Positions 34,690 through 47,900 of a stretch of 64,000 bases of DNA are shown here, piece by piece. This stretch comes from Mya arenaria (taxonomy: Eukaryota > Mollusca > Bivalvia > Myida > Myidae). How positions within the stretch are numbered: position 1 is the stretch's first letter; every line of letters starts with the position of its first letter. The stretch spans positions 32,328,776 to 32,392,775 of the forward strand of contig NC_069133.1 in NCBI RefSeq assembly GCF_026914265.1. The letters are read 5' to 3'. Made by a program: the position numbers and the translations under genes. The notes beneath the pieces are model-generated. The model saw only the letters and a program-made list of their open reading frames with translations. It made no database searches and was not told where the DNA came from.

Positions 34690-37095
34690 CACCTTTAAAC
34701 AGAACTTGTCTCTGAAGTGTCGGTCTTTGTAATTTGTGTACCGGTCTCGTCTCTGCAGTGTCTGTCTTTTTTGTTTGTGTACCGGTCTTGTCTCTGAAGT
34801 GTCGGTCTTTGTAATTTATGTACCGGTCTCGTCTCTGCAGTGTCCGTCTTTGTTGTTTGTATACCGGGCTTGTCTCTGAAGTGTCGGTCTTTGTGAATTG
34901 TGTTCCGGTCTCGTCTCTGCAGTGTCCGTCTTTGTTGTTTGTGTACCGGGCTTGTCTCTGAAGTGTCGGTCTTTGTAATTTGTGTACCGGTCTCGTCTCT
35001 TCAGTGTCCGTCTTTGTTGTTTGTGTACCGGGCTTGTCTCTGAAGTGTCGGTCTTTGTAATTTGTGTACCGGTCCCGTCTCTGTTTCTACAGGTCCGTCT
35101 TTGTTGTTTGTATATCGGTCTTGTTTCTGCAGGTCCGTCTTTGTTGTTTGTATATCGGTCTTGTTTCTGCAGTGTCCGTCTTTGTTGTTTGTATATCGGT
35201 CTTGTTTCTGCAGTGTCCGTCTTTGTTGTTTGTCTATCGGTCTTGTTTCTACAGGTCCGTCTTTGTTGTTTGTCTATCGGTCTTGTTTCTACAGGTCCGA
35301 CTTTGTTGTTTGTCTATCGGTCTTGTTTCTGCAGGTCCGTCTTTGTTGTTTGTCTATTGGTCTTGTTTCTGCAGTGTCCGTCTTTGTTGTTTGTCTATCG
35401 GTCTTGTTTCTGCAGTGTCCGTCTTTGTTGTTTGTCTATCGGTCTTGTTTCTGCAGTGTCCGTCTTTGTTGTTTGTCTATCGGTCTTGTTTCTGCAGGTC
35501 CGTCTTTGTTGTTTGTCTATCGGTCTTGTTTCTGCAGTGTCCGTCTTTGTTGTTTGTCTATCGGTCTTGTTTCTGCAGTGTCCGTCTTTGTTGTTTGTCT
35601 ATCGGTCTTGTTTCTGCAGTGTCCGTCTTTGTTGTTTGTCTATCGGTCTTGTTTCTGCAGGTCCGTCTTTGTTGTTTGTCTATCGGTCTTGTTTCTGCAG
35701 TGTCCGTCTTTGTTGTTTGTCTATCGGTCTTGTTTCTGCAGGTCCGTCTTTGTTGTTTGTCTATCGGTCTTGTTTCTGCAGTGTCCGTCTTTGTTGTTTG
35801 TCTATCGGTCTTGTTTCTGCAGGTCCGTCTTTGTTGTTTGTCTATCGGTCTTGTTTCTGCAGTGTCCGTCTTTGTTGTTTGTCTATCGGTCTTGTTTCTG
35901 CAGTGTCCGTCTTTGTTGTTTGTCTATCGGTCTTGTTTCTGCAGTGTCCGTCTTTGTTGTTTGTCTATCGGTCTTGTTTCTGCAGGTCCGTCTTTGTTGT
36001 TTGTCTATCGGTCTTGTTTCTACAGGTCCGTCTTTGTTGTTTGTATATCGGTCTTGTTTCTGCAGGTCCGTCTTTGTTGTTTGTGTACCGGACTTGTTTC
36101 TGCAGGTCCGTCTTTGTTGTTTGTCTATCGGTCTTGTTTCTGCAAGTCCGTCTTTGTTGTTTGTCTATCGGTCTTGTTTCTGCAGGTCCGTCTTTGTTGT
36201 TTGTCTATCGGTCTTGTTTCTGCAGTGTCCGTCTTTGTTGTTTGTCTATCGGTCTTGTTTCTGCAGTGTCCGTCTTTGTTGTTTGTCTATCGGTCTTGTT
36301 TCTGCAGTGTCCGTCTTTGTTGTTTGTCTATCGGTCTTGTTTCTGCAGGTCCGTCTTTGTAATTTGTGTACCGGTCCCGTCTCTGTTTCTACAGGTCCGT
36401 CTTTGTTGTTTGTATATCGGTCTTGTTTCTGCAGGTCCGTCTTTGTTGTTTGTTTATCGGTCTTGTTTCTGCAGTGTCCGTCTTTGTTGTTTGTCTATCG
36501 GTCTTGTTTCTGCAGTGTCCGTCTTTGTTGTTTGTCTATCGGTCTTGTTTCTGCAGATCCGTCTTTGTAATTTGTGTACCGGTCCCGTCTCTGTTTCTAC
36601 AGGTCCGTCTTTGTTGTTTGTATATCGGTCTTGTTTCTGCAGGTCCGTCTTTGTTGTTTGTCTATCGGTCTTGTTTCTGCAGTGTCCGTCTTTGTTGTTT
36701 GTGTTCCGGTCTTGTTTCTGCAGGTCCGTCTTTGTTGTTTGTGTACCGGTCTGGTTTCTGAAGTATCCGTCTTTGTTGCTTGTGTACCTGTCTTGTCTCT
36801 GAAGTGTCGGTCTTTGTTGATTGTGTACCTGTCTTGTCTCTGAAGTGTCCGTCTTTGTTGTTTGTGTACCGGTCTCGCCTCTGCAGTGTCCGTCTTTGTT
36901 GTTGGTCTAACGGTCTTGTCTCTAAAGTTTCGGTCTTTGTTGTTTGTGTACCGGTCTCGCCTCTGCAGTGTCCGTCTTTGTTGTTTGTCTAACGGTCTTG
37001 TCTCTGAAGTTTCGGTCTTTGTTGTTTGTGTACCGGTCTTGTGTCTGAAGGGTCGGTCTTTGTTCTGTGTGTACCTGTCTTGACTTTGCAGTATC
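34690..37095 (+). repeat. 40/41-bp minisatellite, about 59 copies
   Basis: The unit contains gtccgtctttgttgtttgt, ctatcggtcttgtttctgca and an optional extra base. Edge copies use gtaccggtctcgtctctg. Insertion of a longer gtaccggtcccgtctctgtt variant recurs at about 35065, 36368 and 36577. All three plus frames are open across most of it because the unit lacks stops. The resulting 430-606 codon ORFs are artefacts. Confidence 0.95.
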
Positions 37096-37099
37096 CATT

Positions 37100-37577
37100 G
37101 TAGTGCAGTCGGTTCACATTAGTCTTGGTGCAAAATGTGTTCATGCGGTTGTTTGGGTTCTCAAACATTTATAGAAGATTGTTTCTTTATCAACGCAAAT
37201 CCCAACATGACGTCAAACGCAGGTTTCAAACGAACACCACCTGGCGCTTAAATTTTTTGCTGAACATACCAAATGATGCAGATGCTCTTTACTAATAAAA
37301 CGTTTTTCAATGCAGAATGCCTTCCCATACACCATATTGAGTTCACTTCCATGATCGCCAATCAGTACACGGTATTAAAGAGGTTGGTCAGCGGTAAAAA
37401 GAAAATTGAGCTGTGGTATTATTCACACGTTTTTACGTTTTTCAAGTTTATATCTTTCTCAAAAGTTAAAATCATTTGTTCTAGGCAGTATAAAAAATCC
37501 TGACTTCTGGCTCCTAGTTTTATGCTGTTCTGCTGTTCAACAATATTACGTAACAAATGGTTTATTGCGTTCTGTTT
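37100..37577. other. Intergenic, nothing recognised
   Basis: Flank between the array and duplicated block B; no supported feature. Confidence 0.35.
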
Positions 37578-38515
37578 GTTCCTTCCTTTTAAACAGCCAC
37601 ATCAATCATTTCCAGGAAATATACACCTTTCAACATAGCTTACATAAGTATTATGATCTTGTTTATTGCGATTGGTGCTTGGCACTCATTTTGCAGTGCA
37701 TTTTTTTTTTTTCTCATCTGCAATTACTTTTCAGTGTGGTCTATGGTTTAAACAATCATCACTTTAGAGGAACAGATATATACTTTCTAGTTTCAGCTGA
37801 TAAGCGATTGAAAATGTGCCATGTTGTTGAGAGAATACAACAAATGTGCAAGGAGAAGAGGCTACCTAATATATACAGTCTTAGTTTGCTGTTGATGTTT
37901 GCACGCTTACATTAGCTCTCTTGATATAAAGAAGCGCTGCGGAACGCACTCAAACAGCCATGACGTAGCAAATATTGTCGGAAACAAGGCATCTTTTTGG
38001 AGCTGGTATATGAACATAGATCGTAAGCAATTGTTTATTGCATCTATGCTTTTAGCTTGTTTCACATAATAAGGGACGTTCGTGTAATGCTAAATAAAGA
38101 ATTTGTAAACGAAAATCATATGCATTGAGTTTACCGTTTCCACACAGATTAGAGTTTCAATCGTAGCCAGCGTAGTTTTAATTGGACTAGAAATACACAT
38201 TTATTCTAATGCATAACAACGTATTGCTTACATGTCTTAGAACATAGGCCAACGGTTGGCACCAACAGGTTTTGTTTACCAATGAGCACGTGTTCAAATA
38301 GCCGCAAAAGTTGGTTACCGCTGTTGAAACAAAAACATCATAATTTATGCTCTCTTTTGAAATCTGTTCTACCACCTGTGCCAAATTATTCATAACTAGG
38401 CCTGTTTACCGAAGCAATATTTTACAATTATTGATGTTTAACTCCATTACTATGCCCGACCTCCGTTCTTCCCCAATTATATTGTTCTGTTCTGTAGTAA
38501 AATGATCCCACGTTG
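37578..38515 (+). repeat. Duplicated block B (paralogue of 11675-11990 and 14115-14405)
   Basis: Collinear with the two parts of block A but without the 29-30 bp minisatellite; about 470 bp of unrelated or diverged sequence separates the parts here. It ends about 45 bp before the putative spondin TATA box. The open frame through 37406-37915 is not conserved in block A. Confidence 0.65.
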
Positions 38516-38559
38516 TATGAGCCTTGGGAGTTACTGGGTACATTCTCCCGTAAATCTAG

Positions 38560-38567
38560 TATATAAG
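38560..38567 (+). promoter_or_regulatory. Possible TATA box for the spondin-like gene
   Basis: TATATAAG stands in a locally GC-richer context about 390 bp upstream of the start codon. A start site near 38590 is inferred. The long interval to the ATG could include a 5' UTR intron (acceptor-like atttgacag near 38905-38915). Confidence 0.4.
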
Positions 38568-38958
38568 CCCACGCTGGAGCAACTTTCATCCAATTTCAAA
38601 TATACCGGGTCGACGCGCATCTATTACAAACCGTTGTAAAACGCTGATAAGAAATATTTTGAGAGCTTTGCTATTAATCTATTTAGTTGGTAGAGAGTCA
38701 CTTATTAAACACTGAGCCATTTGCAAACGGTTGATCTCGCTTTGTGCAACGCATTCCATGGACATAAATTGTGAACATACAAACATACATACAAACAAAT
38801 CGTCATTTCTATGATATATTAAAATCATAAGCAATGCAATATTTTCCATAGGACTTGGCAACTAAACTATACAGAAAAGAAAGTATACGAACAAACATTG
38901 ATTTGACAGGAACAAGGATCAGGGTCACTATTTACACAAAAAAATATACCTAAAGAAA

Positions 38959-41900
38959 ATGGCAAACATTACAAATGTAATATCCTGTGTCATTGTTCTG
39001 GTGGTGTTGGTGATGTGTGACGCAAAGAATGTCAGAAAGAATAAACAAAAGACCAAAAAATACAGCGGAAAGTGCAAGCCAAACATCGTGGCTGAGTACG
39101 AACTGGCATTTCAGGGGGCGTGGTCGGAGAAGGGATACCCCAGAATGTACCCGAAATACCGCCCACACGCGCAGTGGTCAAAACTTATAGGTATGTGCAA
39201 AATATATTGTGTTCTTTTTGAAGTAATCATTGGCCAAAATCTGGCTCCAATAAGTTTTATTATAAAATACAAAAATGCGTCCAAATGAAGATTATCTAAA
39301 CTGGAGATGCACTATTTCCATTAGCTACAGTTTATACAAATTAGGGTATACTAGTTTTAAACCATTGAACTGAAATTGTAATTTCATTTCCGAAACAAGC
39401 ATAAATCAGCTGTGTATTTGTCACTTCGTAGTTTGTATCAAAGAAAAGTTTAGTCTGAACAGTTTTAAATCAAAACATTGTAACGAAATTCAAGGGGCGT
39501 ATTCAGTGTCATGACTAGGGGAATCTTCACATTTAAATGTATTCAGTGTCATGACAATGAGTATCTTCACATTTTGTTTGTATTCAGTGTCATGACTAGG
39601 GGTATCTTCACATTTTATATGTATTCAGTGTCATGACTAGGGGTATCTTCACATTTTGTTTGTATTCAGTGTCATAACTAGGGGTATCTTCACATTTTGT
39701 TTGTATTCAGTGTCATGACTAGGGGAATCTTCACATTTTGTATGTATTCAGTGTCATGACTAGGGGTATCTTCACATTTTGTTTGTATTCAGTGTCATGA
39801 CTAGGGGTATCTTCACATTTTGTTTGTATTCAGTGTCATGACAAGGGGTATCTTCACATTTTGTTTGTATTCAGTGTCATGGCAAGGGTATCTTCACATT
39901 TTGTATGTATTCAGTGTCATGACAAGGGTATCTTCACATTTTGTTTGCATTCAGTGTCATGACTAGGGGTATCTTCACATTTTGTTTGCATTCAGTGTCA
40001 TGACTAGGGGTATCTTCACATTTTGTATGCATTCAGTGTCATGACTAGGGGTATCTTCACATTTTGTATGCATTCAGTGTCATGACTAGGGGAATCTTCA
40101 CATTTTGTTTGTATTCAGTGTCATGACAAGGGGTATCTTCACATTTTGTATGCATTCAGTGTCATGACAAGGGGTATCTTCACATTTTGTATGCATTCAG
40201 TGTCATGACAAGGGGTACCTTCACATTTTGTATGCATTCAGTGTCATGACTAGGGGTATCTTCACATTTTGTTTGCATTCAGTGTCATGACTAGGGGTAT
40301 CTTCACATTTTGTATGCATTCAGTGTCATGACTAGGGGTATCTTCACATTTTGTATGCATTCAGTGTCATGACTAGGGGTATCTTCACATTTTGTTTGCA
40401 TTCAGTGTCATGACTAGAGCTATCTTCACATTTTGTTTGCATTCAGTGTCATGACTAGAGCTATCTTCACATTTTGTTTGCATTCAGTGTCATGACTAGG
40501 GGTATCTTCACATTTTGTTTGCATTCAGTGTCATGACTAGGGGTATCTTCACATTTTGTTTGCATTCAGTGTCATGACAAGGGGTATCTTCAAATTTTGT
40601 TTGCATTCAGTGTCATGACAAGGGGTATCTTCACATTTTGTTTGCATTCAGTGTCATGTCTACGGGTATCTTCACATTTTGTTTGCATTCAGTGTCATGA
40701 CAAGGGGTATCTTCACATTTTGTTTGCATTCAGTGTCATGACAAGGGGTATCTTCACATTTTGTATGTATTCAGTGTCATGTCAAGGGGTATCTTCACAT
40801 TTTGTATGTATTCAGTGTCATGTCTAGGGGTATCTTCACATTTTGTATGTATTCAGTGTCATGACCAGTGTCATGACTAGGGGTATCTTCACATCCTCTC
40901 ATTCTGTATACAATTATGATTATATAAACGTTTTGAGCAAAAGTCAATTTATGGTCGACCCCTTTTACAGCTGTTTCTCATCTATTTCTCTTTCAGTTTC
41001 AGTACCTTTAAGTTTAGAAAAAATCAATTGCAAGTTTGTAATATGATATTTATTGGCGAATCTTACCCTTGTTTACGCAACCTTACAACCGGTCGACTTA
41101 TGAATGTGAAGGAAACCGTCAGTTAGAATAAAATATAAAAGTTACTCGTTAACGTATGAGCTGTCTAGACTCGGGCACATTGAAGTCAGTATTTTGGATT
41201 CCTATGATAAAGACAGCTTCACAGGCAGTTAAATATCATTAAATAAAATATCGACTTCAGTACCATTTAAATCATGCAAACAGTATCCATTAGTCTGATT
41301 TTGCGGACGTATTAATTTTTTTGAAAGTGATAAACATTTAGTATGCTAGTTGCATATTTTATTTTCTCTCAACCTATCAAATTAATATTCCAAATAATGT
41401 TCAGTCCGTTTTTCAAAATACATTTAGAGTTTTTTTTAATCATTTTGCAATCTCCCTGAGCATTTCCCGCTTTTATTGCCAATTTTCATAGCACTGAGTT
41501 CAGCATATATAGGAAGTCTAGACTCCGCACAAGCTATGGTAAACGTCCCACAAGCATATTTTCAAGCTTAACGATATCTCAGCATGGTGTATGTCTATGA
41601 TTAAGACAGCTTTCAAATCACTCAATTATCTTGAAATGAAATATCGACTTAACACCAGTTAAGCCGTGCAAATATTAGTAAGCAGTATAAATCTGCAGTG
41701 GCACTAACTGATTGGAAAATGATGAACATTTATCATGTCTTAATATTTTATTATCTCTGAACCTCTCAAATTTACATTGATAATGATGTGCAGTCCATTA
41801 TATTGTTATCCGTTTGTCAGATGTTTCTGAATATGTTTATGAATTTAAATGTCCATCCTCAATAAGAGCCTTTTATCGACGGGCATACGGCACTGCATCG

Positions 41901-44900
41901 TAAAAATCAAGAAGTATCGAAAGTAATTGAATTGAGTGTGTTACTACAAATGTAAATAAACTAGTCATATCTTACGTGACCTTATTCTCCTCAAATATTT
42001 CGGAATATTCACCTATTATAATTATAAATTAAATGAAAAAGCCATGCATCAAACAAAAGAATAGGCAGAAAAGTGAATGTGGCTGAATAAAAACAACACA
42101 AGAAAATTTGCTTTGTCTTCAGACCTTGAACTGTCTGTATGTCTGTGTTACTCATAACCATAATCCCATCCCAGTGAAAAAGGTTGCTTGTTACAAGGAA
42201 GTCATAACAATCCGAGAGAAATATACACTCTTCCCTGCCAAACTTTATGTTCTATCTGAAAATCAATGAAAAATAAGCATTTATGCCCCTGCATCATCCG
42301 TGCAAATTTTCATAATTTGCTATTGACAGTCTACAGTAGTCATGGCAAGGCGTTTGGACATTGGCTATTGGCAGTGTACAGTAATCATGGCAAGGCGTTG
42401 GGACATTGGCCATTGACAGTCTACAGTAGTCATGGCAAGGCGTTTGGACATTGGCCATTGACAGTCTACAGTATTCATGGCAAGGCGTTTGGACATTGGC
42501 CATTGACAGTCTACAGTAGTCATGGCAGGGCGTTTGGACATTGGCTATTGGCAGTGTACAGTAATCATGGCAAGGCGTTTGGACATTGGCCATTGACAGT
42601 CTACAGTAGTCATGGCAGGGCGTTTGGACATTGGCTATTGGCAGTGTACAGTAATCATGGCAAGGCGTTTGGACATTGGCTATTGGCAGTGTACAGTAAT
42701 CATGGCAAGGCGTTTGGACATTGGCTATTGGCAGTGTACAGTAATCATGGCAAGGCGTTTGGACATTGGCCATTGGCAGTGTACAGTAATCATGGCAAGG
42801 CGTTTGGACATTGGCCATTGGCAGTGTACAGTAATCATGGCAAGGCGTTTGGACATTGGCCATTGGCAGTGTACAGTAATCATGGCAAGGCGTTTGGACA
42901 TTGGCTATTGGCAGTGTACAGTAATCATGGCAAGGTGTTTGGACATTGGCTATTGGCAGTGTACAGTAATCATGGCAAGGCGTTTGGACATTGGCTATTG
43001 GCAGTGTACAGTAATCATGGCAAGGCGTTTGGACATTGGCTATTGGCAGTGTACAGTAATCATGGCAAGGCGTTTGGACATTGGCTATTGGCAGTTTACA
43101 GTAATCATGGCAAGGCGTTTGGACATTGGCTATTGGCAGTGTACAGTAATCATGGCAAGGCGTTTGGACATTGGCCATTGACATTTTACAGTAATCATGG
43201 CAGGGCGTTTGGACATTGGCTATTGGCAGTGTACAGTAATCATGGCAAGGGGTTTGGACATTGGCTATTGGCAATGTACAGTAATCATGGCAAGGCGTTT
43301 GGACATTGGCCATTGGCAGTGTACAGTAATCATGGTAAGGCGTTTGGACATTGGCTATTGGCAGTTTACAGTAATCATGGCAAGGCGTTTGGACATTGGC
43401 TATTGTCAGTGTACAGTAATCATGGCAAGGCGTTTGGACATTGGCCATTGACATTTTACAGTAATCATGGCAAGGCGTTTGGACATTGGCTATTGGCAGT
43501 GTACAGTAATCATGGCAAGGCGTTTGGACATTGGCTATTGGCAATGTACAGTAATCATGGCAAGGCGTTTGGACATTGGCCATTGGCAGTGTACAGTAAT
43601 CATGGCAAGGCGTTTGGACATTGGCTATTGGCAGTGTACAGTAATCATGACAAGGCGTTTTGAAACTGGCCATTGGCAGTGTACAGTAATCATGGCAAGG
43701 CGTTTGGACATTGGCCATTGGCAATGTACAGTAATCATGGCAAGGCATTTGGACATTGGCAGTGTACAGTAATCATGGCTAGGCGTTTGGACATTGGCCA
43801 TTGGCAGTGTACAGTAATCATGGCAAGGCGTTTGGACATTGGCTATTGGCAGTGTACAGTAATATTGGCAATGTTATTGGAAGTGTACAGTAATCATGGA
43901 CTTTGGTTCTTAGTAGTGTACAGTAATCATGGCAAGGCGTATCGACATTGGTCATTGGCAGTGTACATAAATCATGTACAATAATTATGGCAGTGCTTTT
44001 GGACATTTGCAATTGGCAGTGTACATTAATCATGTACAATAATCATGGCAAGGCGTTTGGACATTGGTTATTGGCAGTTTACAGTAATCATGTACAATAA
44101 TCATGGCAAGGCGTTTGGACATTGGCTATTGGCATTTTACAGTAATCATGTACAGTAATCATGGCAGGGCGTTTGGACATTGGCTATTGGCATTTTACAG
44201 TAATCATGTACAGTAATCATGGCAAGGCGTTTGGACATTGGCTATTGGCATTTTACAGTAATCATGTACAGTAATCATGGCAAGGCGTTTGGACATTGGC
44301 TATTGGCATTTTACAGTAATCATGTACAGTAATCATGGCAGGGCGTTTGGACATTGGCTATTGGCAGTATACAGTAATCATGGCAAGGCGTTTGGACATT
44401 GGCTATTGGCAGTATACAGTATTCATGGCAAGGCGTTTGGACATTGGCTATTGGCAGTTTACAGTAATCATGGCAAGGCGTTGGGACATTGGCTATTGAC
44501 AGTTTATAGTATTCATGGCAAGGCGTTTGGACATTGGCTATTGGCAGTTTACAGTAATCATGGCAAGGCGTTTGGACATTGGTCATTGGCAGAATTTTTG
44601 CGTTGCTTTACCTTCTTGCAAAGTATTACTTGAATAGCAAGGCATATTTGCTTAACGGCAAGTTGGTGTAAGACTGGTTAGACGCCTTTTCCTCTGAAAT
44701 ACTTGTTTTTCGTTCGAGAAAAGTGACAAGATATTAACAAGTAAACAGGCTGTGAAATAGTCAAAAGTTCTTTTAATTTGTTTCCCCTTTATTCTCTTCC
44801 AGGAAGAAGCCACTCGGACCGATACACAATGTGGAGAGAGGGAGCCCTTGCGTCGGAGGCGGTCCAAGCGTTCGCGGAGGAGGGTAACACGCGGGGATTT

Positions 44901-47900
44901 GATATCGAGGCGCAGGCTTATGGCGGCATCCGGGACACATTTACCGCAGCACCCATTTCCGGAGGGCTAGGGAAAACTGCGGCCAACTTTATAGCAGATG
45001 GAACGCACAATCTGGTATGGTGTGGCTCTATTCATTGTTTTGTGTTTTTGTTTCAGGCCGTGGTAACTGTTTTACTTCAAATAGCCAATTTCCAAACGCA
45101 TTGCAATTGTTACTCTAGACTGCAAATAACAAATTGTCGAAAGCTATGTCATAATAAATGTACACTGTAAATAGCGAAAGGCCTTGCAATGGTAACTTTA
45201 CACTGCAAATGGCCAACGGTCACATGCCTCGCAATGCTTACTGTGCACTGCAAATGGTAAACGGTCACACGTCTCGCAATGGTTACTGTGCACTGCAAAG
45301 TGCCAGTGGTCACATGCCTCGCAATGCTTACTGTGCAATGCAAATGGTTAACGGTCACACACCTCGCAATGGTTACTGTGCACTGCAAATGGCCAACGGT
45401 CACACGACTTGCAATGCTTACTGTGCACTGTAAACGACCAGCGGTCACACGCCTTACAATGGTGACTGTGCACTGCAAATGGCCAGCGGTCACACGCCTC
45501 GCAATGGTTACCGTGCACTGAAAATGGCCAACGGTCACACACCCTTCCAATGGTTACTGTGCACTGCAAATGACCAACGGTCACACCTCTTGCAATGCCT
45601 ACTGTGTACTGCAAATGGCCAGCGATCACACGCCTTGCAATGCCTACTGTGTTCTGCAAATGGCCAGCGGTCACACGCCTTGCAATGGTTGCTTCTGCAA
45701 ATGGTCAACGGTCAAACGCCTTGCAATGGTTACTGTGCACTGCAAATGGCCAGCTGTCACACGCCTTGCAATGGTTGCTTCTGCAAATGGTCAACGGTCA
45801 AACGCCTTGCAATGGTTACTGTTCACTGCAAATGGCCAACGGTCACACCCCTCGCAATGATGACCGTGCAATGCAAATAGTCAACGGACACACGCCTCGA
45901 AATTATTACTGTGTACAACAAATGTTCAGCGGCGTCAGGCCTTGCAATGGTTACTGTGCACTACACATGGCTAGCGGAAACACACCTCGCAATTGTTACT
46001 TTGCACTGCAAATGACCAACGGTCACACCCCTTGCAATGGTTACTGTGCACTGCAAATGCCACGGTCACACGCCTTGTAATGGTTACTGTGCACAGCAAA
46101 TGGCCAGCAGTCACACGCCTTGCAATGGTTACTTTGCACTACACAAGGCTAGCGGAAACACACCTCGCAATTGTTACTGTACACTGCAAATAGCCAACGG
46201 TCACATGCCTCATAATGGATACTGTGCACTACAAATGACCACGGTCACAACCCTCGCAATGGTTACTACGCAATGCAAATGGCCAACGGTCACACGCCTT
46301 GCAATGATTACTGTGAACTGCAAATGGCCAGCGGTCACACGCCTTACAATGGTTACTGTGCACTGCAAATGGCCAACGGTCACACGCCTTACAATGGTTA
46401 CTGTGCACTGCAAATGGCCAACGGTCACACGCCTTACAATGGTTACTGTACACTGTAAATGGCCAACGGTCACACGCCTTACAATGGTTACTGTACACTG
46501 CAAATGGTCAACGGTCACACGCCTTACAATGGTAACCGTACACTGCAAATGACCAACGGCCACACTCCTCGCAATGGTTACTGTACACTGCAAATGGCCA
46601 GCGGTCACACGCCTTACAATGGTTACTGTGCACTGCAAATAGCCAGTGATCACACTCCTCGCAATGGTTACTGTGCACTGCAAATGGCCAACGGTCACCC
46701 GCCTTGCAATGGCTACCGTGCAATGCAAATGCCACGGTCACAACCCTCGCAATGGTTACTGTGCACTGCAAATGGCCAACGGTCACACGCCTCGTCATGG
46801 TTACCGTGCACTGCAAATGGCCAACGGTCACCGTGCACTGCAAATGGCCAACGGTCACACGCCTCGCAATGGTTACCGTGCACTGCAAGTGGCCAACGGC
46901 AACACGCCTCGCAATGGTTACCGTGCACTGCAAATTGCCAACGGTCACCGTGCACTGCAAATGGCCAACGGTCACACGCCTCGCAATGGTTACCGTGCAC
47001 TGCAAATGGCCAACGGCCACACGCCTCGCAATGGTTACCGTGCACTGCAAGTGGCCAACGGTCACACGCCTTGCAATGGTTACCGTGCACTGCAAATGGC
47101 CAACGGTCACATGCCTCGCAATGGTTACCGTGCACTGCAAATGGCCAACGGTCACACGCCTTGCAATGGTTACCGTGCACTGCAAGTGGCCAACGGCCAC
47201 ACGCCTCGCAATGGTTACCGTGCACTGCAAATGGCCAACGGTCACACGCCTTGAAATGGTTACTGTGCACTGCAAATGGTCAACGGTCACACCCCTCGCA
47301 AGTTTTCTGTGCACTGCAAATCGCTAACGGTCACAAACCTTACAATGGTTACTGTACACTGCGATTGGCCAACGGTCACTTGCACTTTGCAATGGCTACC
47401 GTGCACTTCAAATAACCAACGGTCACACAACTATACACTGCAAATAACCCACTTTCAAAATAATGAGCATTGCAAATAGACAATGGTCAATCTACTATGT
47501 ATTGCAAATAGCCACTGGTCGAACACCTTTGCCATGACTATCCTGCATTGAAAACAGCCAACGACCTAAAAGCGCAGCGGTAATGACAGTTGCTTTGTAC
47601 TTACTGAACCAGCAGTGTACATTATACATAAAACAAATGCAAGTATGAGTTATTTGTACTTTAACGGTTGTTTTATTTAACAGCATGTCTTTCATTTGTA
47701 TCACTTATTGAACGGTCTTCAGTTAATGGTTTTCTAAGCTGTTTAAGTGTGGCAAGAACAAATAGTTTATGTTTTCCAGTAGTGCAAATGACAGTCGACA
47801 TTTTAGGGATTACGTCACAGGCAGCAAACATCGGCAAAACAAACACAAATCTGCAAAGGCTGTTGCCATTACTTATTGCCTTTGACGTCATGTTCAAGTA

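Noticed and set aside
34982..36802. Long plus-strand ORFs (606, 502 and 432 codons) of FVVCLSVLFLQ-type repeats
   Set aside because: They are three overlapping frames through the 40/41-bp minisatellite. All frames are equally open, there is no start context, and the unit shifts frame every copy.
37406..37915. 169-codon plus ORF as a gene
   Set aside because: It lies in a duplicated block whose paralogue at 11675-11990 does not keep the frame; no domain or signal peptide.
42266..43748. Long ORFs on both strands (465 codons plus, 484 codons minus) through the 45-bp array
   Set aside because: The period is 15 codons without stops, so several frames and both strands stay open. The array is intronic in the spondin gene and the frame is not phase-linked to its exons.
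45149..47415. Repeat ORFs such as NGHTPRNGYCALQMA
   Set aside because: Same cause: a 45-bp unit without stops, in intron 2, open in multiple frames on both strands.
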